From NCBI GenBank assembly GCA_903841915.1, contig CAIMKO010000514.1, positions 1 to 13,083 on the forward strand: DNA of 13,083 bases, written 5' to 3'. Made by a program: the position numbers and the translations under genes. Shown here piece after piece: positions 6,276-11,650 of the stretch. The notes beneath the pieces were generated by a model, which saw only the letters and a program-made list of their open reading frames with translations, did not search any database and was not told the origin of the DNA. This DNA comes from an uncultured Chitinophagaceae bacterium. GTDB taxonomy: Bacteria > Bacteroidota > Bacteroidia > Chitinophagales > Chitinophagaceae. The first letter of the stretch is position 1; the number at the start of each line of letters is the position of its first letter.

Positions 6276-7295
6276 ATGAACAAACAAACATTTAAATTCT
6301 CAACAGCATCAACCAGCATATACTTTGCCAATGGCATCAGTCATCTCAAAGAGATCATCGATGTTAAGCATGCTGTATTCATTACGGATGAAAATATATT
6401 TAAGCTTCATCAAAAAAGATTCAAGGGTTATAATATCATTGTATTAAAAGCAGGTGAAGAATTTAAAACACAGGCAACAGTTGATTCTATTATAGAACAA
6501 CTGATCGCATTTGAAGCAGACAGAAAAACCGTATTGGTGGGTGTTGGCGGTGGTGTGATCACAGATATGACCGGTTATGTGGCATCTGTTTATATGCGTG
6601 GAATTGCATTTGGTTTTGTACCTACCACTTTATTGGCATTAGTTGATGCAAGCATAGGTGGCAAGAACGGAATTGATGTTGGAGTGTATAAAAATATTGT
6701 GGGTGTTACAAGACAGCCTGCATTCATATTACATGATCTGATCTTCCTCAATACATTGCCTGAAACAGAGTGGCAAAACGGATTTGCTGAGATCATTAAA
6801 CATGCATGTATCAAAGATGCAGCATTGTTTAAAGAATTGGAAAAGCATGATCTGAAATATTACCGTAGTAAAAAGAAAGAGCTTTGTTTATTGATCCAGC
6901 GCAATGCGAAGATCAAACTGAATGTAGTGCAGAAAGATGAGTTTGAGCAAGCAGACAGAAAGTTGTTGAACTTTGGTCATACACTCGGTCACGCACTGGA
7001 AAATCAATACGAGTTATCGCATGGGCAGGCCATATCTATCGGCATGACCTATGCTTCTGAAATTTCTAAAATGGTATTGGGCTTTAAACAAACCGAATCA
7101 GTGGTGAAAGTATTGGCACAATACGGCTTGCCAACTTATGCAGCATTTAATAAGCAAAAGGTTTTTGCTGTGTTGAAGATGGATAAGAAAAGAGCAAGAA
7201 AAGAAATGAATTATATTCTCTTAGAAAAAATTGGAAAAGGAATTGTTCTTCCAATACCATTAAACGATTTAGAAAAAATCATCAACGAATTATAA
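6276..7295 (+). CDS. aroB: 3-dehydroquinate synthase
   Basis: It converts DAHP to 3-dehydroquinate using NAD+ and a divalent metal, the second shikimate step, and sits fittingly after DAHP synthase. At 339 residues it is slightly shorter than the roughly 360 of enteric AroB but complete. Motifs: VGVGGGVITDMTGYVAS for nucleotide binding (about residue 88), PTTLLALVDASIGGKNG, YKNIVG, and the metal ligands in GFAEIIKH (Glu), FGHTLGHALE (His) and LSHGQAISIG (His). The start at 6276 is preceded immediately by GC-rich copy C. The stop is followed within 2 nt by copy D, so translation is likely coupled to aroA. Confidence 0.95.
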   Translation: MNKQTFKFSTASTSIYFANGISHLKEIIDVKHAVFITDENIFKLHQKRFKGYNIIVLKAGEEFKTQATVDSIIEQLIAFEADRKTVLVGVGGGVITDMTGYVASVYMRGIAFGFVPTTLLALVDASIGGKNGIDVGVYKNIVGVTRQPAFILHDLIFLNTLPETEWQNGFAEIIKHACIKDAALFKELEKHDLKYYRSKKKELCLLIQRNAKIKLNVVQKDEFEQADRKLLNFGHTLGHALENQYELSHGQAISIGMTYASEISKMVLGFKQTESVVKVLAQYGLPTYAAFNKQKVFAVLKMDKKRARKEMNYILLEKIGKGIVLPIPLNDLEKIINEL

Positions 7296-7296
7296 G

Positions 7297-7323
7297 TCCC
7301 TCCTTCGGAGGGATCTAGGGAGG
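7297..7323 (+). repeat. GC-rich palindromic element, copy D, in the aroA leader
   Basis: A perfect 7-bp hairpin (TCCCTCC, loop TTC, GGAGGGA) is followed by TCT and AGGGAGG. It fills the aroB-aroA gap. The second G-rich block puts GGAGG 4 nt before the aroA ATG, where it resembles a Shine-Dalgarno site. It matches copy E in inverted orientation at 26 of 27 positions. Confidence 0.85.
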
Positions 7324-7327
7324 CTTT

Positions 7328-8695
7328 ATGATTGTAACCATACAACCATCCATATTATCAGGAACGATCCATGCACCTGCATCCAAGAGTTCCATGCAGA
7401 GGGCATGTGCTGCAGCTTTGGTGCGAAAAGGTAAGTCCATCATTCATAATCCGGGAACTTCCAACGATGATAAAGCAGCATTAGCGATCATTAAAGAAAT
7501 GGGTTGCGAATGGTCGATTGAAAATAATGAATTGACAATCGATAGCAGCAATGCTTTTATTCATTCCCGACTCTCGGCTCTCGACTCCGGACCCCGGACT
7601 CCGGACTCCCGACCCCTAACTATCAACTGTGGTGAGAGCGGATTAAGCATCAGAATGTTTACACCTATAGTGGCGTTGAGTAAAAATAAAATAACCATCA
7701 ATGGTGAAGGAAGTTTGTTGAAACGTCCAATGGATTTCTTTGATGAGATATTGCCGCAATTAAACGTAGATGTTAATTCCAATCAGGGGAAACTTCCTTT
7801 GCAAATAACAGGACCATTAGTGCCAAAGAATATTGAAATTGACGGATCATTAAGCTCTCAGTTTTTGACAGGGTTATTGATGGCATATTCGGCCTCCCTA
7901 AATCCCTCCGAAGGAGGGACTTCAGTCCCTGAACTTCAAAGAGAATCTGTTTCAATAAAAGTCACGAATTTAAAAAGTAAACCATATGTGGATCTGACTT
8001 TGAAAGTGATGCAGGATTTTGGTTTATTAGTTCCGGAGAATAAAAATTACGAAGAGTTTGTATTTAATGATGCAAATTCTTTAATCCCCCCTTCGGGGGG
8101 TGGGGGGGCTTATACTGTAGAAGGCGATTGGAGCGGTGCTGCATTCTTATTAGTGGCAGGTGCTATTGCAGGAAATATTGTGGTGAAAGGATTAGATATA
8201 AATTCAACTCAGGCAGATAAAAAAATATTAGAAGCATTGCAGGATTGCGGCTGTATATTATTTATCAGTGATTCTGAGATAAATGTTTCTTACCCCCCTT
8301 CAGGGGTTAGGGGGTTTCATTTTAATGCAACGGATTGTCCGGATCTGTTTCCTCCATTAGTAGCCTTGGCGTCATATTGTAATGGTACAACTGTGATCGA
8401 AGGGGTGAGCAGGTTAGCACATAAAGAAAGTAATCGTGCATTGACCTTACAGGAAGAGTTTGCAAAAATGGGGGTGGAGATCAAATTACAGGATGATCTG
8501 ATGATGATCAGAGGAAATTCTGTGAAAGGAGCAAAAGTTCATTCGAGACACGACCATCGAATTGCGATGGCATGTGCAGTAGCAGCATTGAAAGCAGAAG
8601 GTGCGACTCTGATCGAAGAAGCAGAAGCCATTAATAAATCTTATCCTGATTTTTATGAACACATAAAATCATTGGGTGCTTCTGTATCTTTATAA
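7328..8695 (+). CDS. aroA: 5-enolpyruvylshikimate-3-phosphate synthase carrying four repeat insertions
   Basis: It transfers enolpyruvyl from PEP to shikimate 3-phosphate, the sixth shikimate step. Conserved segments span the whole protein: PASKSSMQRA (Lys20, Arg25), NCGESGLSIRMF (about 100-111), RPMDFFDE, SSQFLTGLLMAY, KSKPYVDLTL, VEGDWSGAAFLL, DCPDLFPPLVALA, HKESNRA, HDHRIAMACAVAAL and KSYPDFYEHI. At 455 residues it is longer than the roughly 405-415 I would expect for this group. The excess is explained by four repeat-derived stretches at residues about 80-98 (7-nt array), 189-201 (copy E), 253-261 (copy F) and 322-329 (copy G), all in frame and all between conserved blocks, probably in surface loops. 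The frame is open throughout, so I call it functional rather than a pseudogene. Positions equivalent to E. coli Thr97 and Pro101 appear as Leu and Met. Confidence 0.93.
   Translation: MIVTIQPSILSGTIHAPASKSSMQRACAAALVRKGKSIIHNPGTSNDDKAALAIIKEMGCEWSIENNELTIDSSNAFIHSRLSALDSGPRTPDSRPLTINCGESGLSIRMFTPIVALSKNKITINGEGSLLKRPMDFFDEILPQLNVDVNSNQGKLPLQITGPLVPKNIEIDGSLSSQFLTGLLMAYSASLNPSEGGTSVPELQRESVSIKVTNLKSKPYVDLTLKVMQDFGLLVPENKNYEEFVFNDANSLIPPSGGGGAYTVEGDWSGAAFLLVAGAIAGNIVVKGLDINSTQADKKILEALQDCGCILFISDSEINVSYPPSGVRGFHFNATDCPDLFPPLVALASYCNGTTVIEGVSRLAHKESNRALTLQEEFAKMGVEIKLQDDLMMIRGNSVKGAKVHSRHDHRIAMACAVAALKAEGATLIEEAEAINKSYPDFYEHIKSLGASVSL
7566..7621 (+). repeat. Translated degenerate 7-nt array inside aroA
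   Basis: Eight consecutive 7-nt units fit approximately CYSGACT (for example CCCGACT, CTCGACT, CCGGACT). It is GC-rich, unlike its surroundings. It encodes residues about 80-98, a Ser/Arg/Pro/Asp-rich stretch between a weakly conserved strand and the conserved INCGESG motif. Confidence 0.8.
7893..7919 (-). repeat. GC-rich palindromic element, copy E, in frame in aroA
   Basis: This is the reverse complement of copy D with one difference in 27 positions. It is followed by the short palindrome GGGACT-TC-AGTCCC (7917-7930), which overlaps its end. It encodes roughly LNPSEGGTSVP between SSQFLTGLLMAY and the conserved KSKPY segment. Confidence 0.85.
8086..8108 (+). repeat. GC-rich palindromic element, copy F, in frame in aroA
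   Basis: The order is C6 (8086-8091), TTC, G6 (8095-8100), T, G7 (8102-8108). It is translated as PPSGGGG, in the same frame as copies B and G, immediately before YTVEGDWSG. Confidence 0.85.
8293..8314 (+). repeat. GC-rich palindromic element, copy G, in frame in aroA
   Basis: The order is C6 (8293-8298), TTCA, G4, TTA, G5. It is translated as PPSGVRG just before the FHFNATDCPDLFP segment. The frame is the same as in copies B and F. Confidence 0.85.
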
Positions 8696-8699
8696 GCGT

Positions 8700-8739
8700 T
8701 AACCCATAAACTATTAAACTACTAAACCTATAAACCTTG
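8700..8739 (+). repeat. Degenerate 8-nt tandem array before aroC
   Basis: AAAC recurs at 8708, 8716, 8724 and 8732 with exact 8-nt spacing, preceded by a related unit at 8700. The last unit, AAACCTTG, contains the aroC start codon TTG. The array fills the aroA-aroC gap. Confidence 0.75.
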
Positions 8740-9735
8740 AATTCATTCGGACGCATATTTCGGGTAAACATTTTCGGCGAATCGCATGGGGAAAGTGTTG
8801 GGATCAATATCGACGGTATTCCTGCAGGATTAGCCTTAAGCGTGGATGATTTTACGATCGACATTGAAAGAAGGAAAGGCGGTACACAAAAGGGAACAAC
8901 ACCGAGGCAGGAAACAGATCTGCCTATTTTCAAAAGCGGATTGTTTAATGGAAAGACCACAGGTGCACCATTGACCATTTTATTTGAAAATAATAATACA
9001 CGCAGTGGCGATTATGCCAAACAAAGGGATACGCCTCGTCCGGGGCATGCAGATTTTGTTGCGCATAAAAAATTTGCAGGGAATGAAGATTACAGAGGTG
9101 GCGGACATTTCAGCGGAAGACTCACTGTTGCCATTGTTGCAGCAGGAGTGATCGCAAAGAAATTGTTGCATGAAATAAAAGTTGCAGCAGTGATCACTGA
9201 GATCGGTGGTGAGAAAGATATCGAAGCAGGCTTGCAAAAAGCCATTGATGCAAAAGATACTGTGGGAGGCATCGTTGAATGTGCAGTAACTGGATTGCCG
9301 ATAGGGTTAGGCGAACCGTTTTTTGATAGTATAGAAAGTTTGTTAAGTCATGCAGTATTTGCTATTCCTGCGGTTAGAGCCATTGAATTTGGCACAGGAT
9401 TTTCGGCAGCAAAAATGTTTGGTGTGGAACATAATGATGCCATAGTTGATGCATCGGGAAAAACAAAGACCAACCATGCAGGCGGTGTTGTAGGGGGTAT
9501 TACCAATGGGAATGATTTAGTATTCAGGATAGCGATCAAACCAACTTCATCTACACCAAAAGAACAGGAAACATTTAATTGGGAAACGAATACAATTGAA
9601 AGCTTCTCCGTAAAGGGAAGACATGATCTCTGCATTGCACTACGTGTTCCCGTGGTGTTGGAAGCAATGACGGCAATGGTTTTGACTGATCTGATGTTGC
9701 TGGAACAAAGAATTCCGAGAATAATTAAGAATTGA
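8737..9735 (+). CDS. aroC: Chorismate synthase, TTG start
   Basis: It converts EPSP to chorismate with reduced FMN as cofactor, the last shikimate step. Signature motifs are present: FGESHG with His17, RDTPRPGHADF with the second catalytic histidine, RGGGHFSGRLT, HAGGVVGGITNGND and GRHDLCIALRVPVVLEAM near the C-terminus. At 332 residues it is shorter than the 361 of E. coli AroC but lacks no recognisable block. The start must be the TTG at 8737: it gives MNSFGRIFRVNIFGESHG, the expected N-terminus, and an in-frame TAA stands at 8731-8733, so no upstream start is possible. The end (RIIKN, stop) falls in a 7-nt array, very like the end of the aminotransferase. Confidence 0.95.
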   Translation: MNSFGRIFRVNIFGESHGESVGINIDGIPAGLALSVDDFTIDIERRKGGTQKGTTPRQETDLPIFKSGLFNGKTTGAPLTILFENNNTRSGDYAKQRDTPRPGHADFVAHKKFAGNEDYRGGGHFSGRLTVAIVAAGVIAKKLLHEIKVAAVITEIGGEKDIEAGLQKAIDAKDTVGGIVECAVTGLPIGLGEPFFDSIESLLSHAVFAIPAVRAIEFGTGFSAAKMFGVEHNDAIVDASGKTKTNHAGGVVGGITNGNDLVFRIAIKPTSSTPKEQETFNWETNTIESFSVKGRHDLCIALRVPVVLEAMTAMVLTDLMLLEQRIPRIIKN

Positions 9736-9757
9736 TAATTAGTAATTGAGAATGATG
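9723..9757 (+). repeat. Degenerate 7-nt tandem array (AATTNNN) between aroC and the DUF952 gene
   Basis: Four units begin AATT with 7-nt spacing (9723, 9730, 9737, 9744), and a fifth is AATGATG. The array covers the last codons and stop of aroC and the start codons of the next gene. It is the same repeat type, in the same relation to the stop codon, as at 2158-2192. Confidence 0.78.
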
Positions 9758-10057
9758 GAACCGATATATCATGTTACTTCTAAACAGGAATGGGAATGGG
9801 CAAAACGAAATGGCTTTTTTGAAGCGCCATCATTAAAGAGCGAAGGATTTATTCATTGCAGTCAGGCTCAGCAGGTACCCGGTGTTTTGGAAAGATATTA
9901 TAAAGGGAAAACTGATCTGGTGAAATTAGTGATAGATCCATCCAAACTTATTCATGAACTGAAATATGAATTGGCGCCTTCAGTGAATGAAGAATTTCCA
10001 CATGTGTTTGGTGTGATCAATGTAGATGCAGTGATCGATGCTGTTGGGATAAACTAA
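9752..10057 (+). CDS. DUF952 family protein
   Basis: A small cytoplasmic protein of about 100 residues. It shows the family pattern: IYHVTSKQEWEWA at the N-terminus, then SLKSEGFIHCSQ with the conserved His-Cys-Ser, a hydrophobic strand LVKLVIDPSKL, and FPHVFGVINVDAV near the end. The biochemical role is unknown; the fold is thought to resemble ADP-ribosyl-transferring enzymes, but I cannot assign activity. The start may be ATG at 9752 or 9755; a TTG at 9746 is also in frame. It follows aroC by 16 nt and could be read from the same transcript, although its role in aromatic synthesis is doubtful. Confidence 0.85.
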   Translation: MMEPIYHVTSKQEWEWAKRNGFFEAPSLKSEGFIHCSQAQQVPGVLERYYKGKTDLVKLVIDPSKLIHELKYELAPSVNEEFPHVFGVINVDAVIDAVGIN

Positions 10058-10076
10058 TGCTCATTAAATAAAAATT

Positions 10077-10376
10077 ATGCATTCATTTACGATTAATGCT
10101 TCTATTCAAATTGTTCCCATCGTACAGGACAAACATCCTTACGAATGGGTGGATGAGGCCATTGCCATCATCGAGCAATCAGGGATCAAATATGAAGTAG
10201 GTGCATTTGCAACTGTGATCGAAGGAAAATATGATGCTGTGATGCAGGTGATCAATGACGTAAATGAATATTTATATTCGAAAGGTTGTAATGAGTGGAT
10301 AAGCAATGTCCAGATACAGATTCGAAGTCAGGGCGATATGACCGCTGACGAAAAAACAGATAAATTCAAAAACTAG
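10077..10376 (+). CDS. Thiamine-binding / MTH1187 (YkoF-like) family protein
   Basis: A 99-residue cytoplasmic protein matching the MTH1187/DUF77 family (Pfam Thiamine_BP). Diagnostic stretches are ASIQIVPIV at the start, YEWVDEAIAIIEQSGIKYEV in the middle and AFATVIEGKYDAVMQVI after it. Family members form ferredoxin-like tetramers, and some relatives bind thiamine or its pyrimidine precursor; the ligand here is not known. It lies 19 nt after the DUF952 gene and probably shares its transcript. It converges on the dipeptidase gene with only 8 nt between stop codons and no recognisable terminator. Confidence 0.87.
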   Translation: MHSFTINASIQIVPIVQDKHPYEWVDEAIAIIEQSGIKYEVGAFATVIEGKYDAVMQVINDVNEYLYSKGCNEWISNVQIQIRSQGDMTADEKTDKFKN

Positions 10377-10384
10377 GGTAATAT

Positions 10385-11113
10385 TTATTGAGTTGCTTTT
10401 TTTAGCTTTTCAAAACTGAGATTCAGTATTTCAAATCTTTCAGGGTTAGGCCAACTGTAATGCCACCATTCTGTTTCGAGCGGTTTGAATCCGAATCGGA
10501 TCATTGTTTCTTTTAATAATGTTCTGTTGGCCAGGATCGTTTCTGATAATGCAGTAAAACTCTGATGTGCCGAATCAGTAAAATTATCGAAACCGGTACC
10601 CATATCTAATTCTTGCTTTGTTTTCAGATCAATAATGGTAAGATCGACCGTTATTCCGCGATTATGTCCACTCCCTTTGGCAGGATTGGCAACATATCTA
10701 TCATCATGAACCAATTCCCAGAATTTTTTAGTTACGGCATAAGGACGATAGGCATCAAATATTTTTAATCCCAACCCTTTTTGTTCCAGATTTTCTTGTA
10801 CCTGATCGAGCGCTTTTGCCACCGGCAATCGCAAAAAGCTAAAATCGGTCTTGGCAGGATACATCTCCTGACGCATAAAATTGTTAATGGAAGCATAATG
10901 CAGATCAAGAATGATGTGCGGGTTAAGGTGGGTGATATTCACCATTTTCTGGTTAGAATCCAATACAGTCGTGGACCTATAAGTTTTTATACTTCTTATT
11001 TCTGTTAATCCATAATCGTTTTTTGGCAAGATATTTGGCTTGGTGGCACAACTATGTGCAAAAACAATGGCAGCAAATATGGTGGTTATCCGAAGGGTTT
11101 GTTTATTTTTCAT
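10385..11113 (-). CDS. VanX-type D-Ala-D-Ala dipeptidase (peptidase M15D), exported
   Basis: A zinc dipeptidase of 242 residues cleaving D-Ala-D-Ala or similar D,D-dipeptides. VanX hallmarks are all present with correct spacing: Arg123 in FDAYRPY, zinc ligands His150 and Asp157 in SGHNRGITVDLT, catalytic Glu215 and zinc ligand His218 in EWWHYSW. The N-terminus has a positively charged hydrophobic signal and AHSC ending at Cys22, a weak lipobox, so it may be a periplasmic lipoprotein. There is no vanH, vanA, vanR or vanS beside it, so a role in peptidoglycan turnover or dipeptide use fits better than glycopeptide resistance. It is divergent from the RlpA-like gene, with 45 nt between the start codons. 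Confidence 0.92.
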   Translation of the reverse strand: MKNKQTLRITTIFAAIVFAHSCATKPNILPKNDYGLTEIRSIKTYRSTTVLDSNQKMVNITHLNPHIILDLHYASINNFMRQEMYPAKTDFSFLRLPVAKALDQVQENLEQKGLGLKIFDAYRPYAVTKKFWELVHDDRYVANPAKGSGHNRGITVDLTIIDLKTKQELDMGTGFDNFTDSAHQSFTALSETILANRTLLKETMIRFGFKPLETEWWHYSWPNPERFEILNLSFEKLKKATQ

Positions 11114-11158
11114 GTCGGTTATAGGGGGTTATTGGGTCAAATTACAAATTCATTTGCT

Positions 11159-11560
11159 ATGAAGCAGCTTTTCAGTCTTGTCCTGGCCTTCTGTGTTTGT
11201 ACTAATGCCCAAACTCAAAATGACACGATTGTATTGCCTAAACCCAAGACTATTATTGGGATTGCCAGCTTTTACAGTTCTAATCTGGATGGAACCAAAA
11301 CTTCCACAGGCGAAACATTCCGAAACAGTAAAATGACTGCTGCAAGTAACCAATTTAAGTTGAATAGTTGGGTGAAAGTGACCAATTTGCGCAATAACAA
11401 AGTGATAAAGGTTAGAATTAACGACCGGATGCATGTTAAAATGGCGCATAAAGGCAGAGTGGTGGATCTGAGCAGGACTGCAGCAAAAGAACTGGGTTTT
11501 TTGAGTCGCGGCCTGACCAGAGTTAAGGTGGAGGAGATCACAAATGCACATAATGAATAA
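11159..11560 (+). CDS. RlpA-like double-psi beta-barrel protein, secreted
   Basis: A 133-residue exported protein. Residues 1-18 form a signal peptide (MKQLFSLVLAFCVCTNAQ, cleavage likely after TNA). The rest is one RlpA-like double-psi beta-barrel: IASFYSSNLDGTKTSTGETF, MTAASNQFKLNSWVKVTNL, KVRINDRMH with the Asp-Arg pair, VVDLSRTAAKELG. RlpA family members bind or cleave glycan strands of peptidoglycan. There is no SPOR domain, so septal targeting is not supported, and the usual DRGP is DRMH here. The open frame reaches back to 11054, but that stretch overlaps the divergent dipeptidase gene; the ATG at 11159 begins the signal peptide and is chosen. Confidence 0.88.
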   Translation: MKQLFSLVLAFCVCTNAQTQNDTIVLPKPKTIIGIASFYSSNLDGTKTSTGETFRNSKMTAASNQFKLNSWVKVTNLRNNKVIKVRINDRMHVKMAHKGRVVDLSRTAAKELGFLSRGLTRVKVEEITNAHNE

Positions 11561-11621
11561 AAAATGTGGATTATTAAATTATTAAAGAAATCTTAATTTT
11601 CATAAAATCAAAATCACCCTG

Positions 11622-11629
11622 TATTTTTG
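11622..11629 (+). promoter_or_regulatory. Bacteroidota-type -7 promoter box for the OmpA-like gene
   Basis: TATTTTTG matches TAnnTTTG exactly, 21 nt before the ATG at 11651. That is the same distance as the helicase box from its start. The upstream region (11571-11610) is very AT-rich and holds a short TTATTAAA duplication, but a clear TTTG at -33 is not visible. Confidence 0.6.
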
Positions 11630-11650
11630 CCCAACTCAAAAAACTAACTT

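Noticed and set aside
7328..8695. aroA as a pseudogene
   Set aside because: The frame is intact, all catalytic blocks are present and the insertions lie between them.
10436..10454. Additional GC-rich element copy in the dipeptidase gene (CTTTCAGGGTTAGG)
   Set aside because: It lacks a C-run and hairpin, and the region encodes an ordinary C-terminal part of the protein.
10385..11113. Vancomycin resistance cluster
   Set aside because: Only the VanX-like dipeptidase is present; no vanH, ligase or two-component system is in the window, and Gram-negative bacteria commonly carry such dipeptidases.
11054..11158. Longer N-terminus for the RlpA-like protein
   Set aside because: It overlaps the divergent dipeptidase gene and would bury the signal peptide that begins at 11159.
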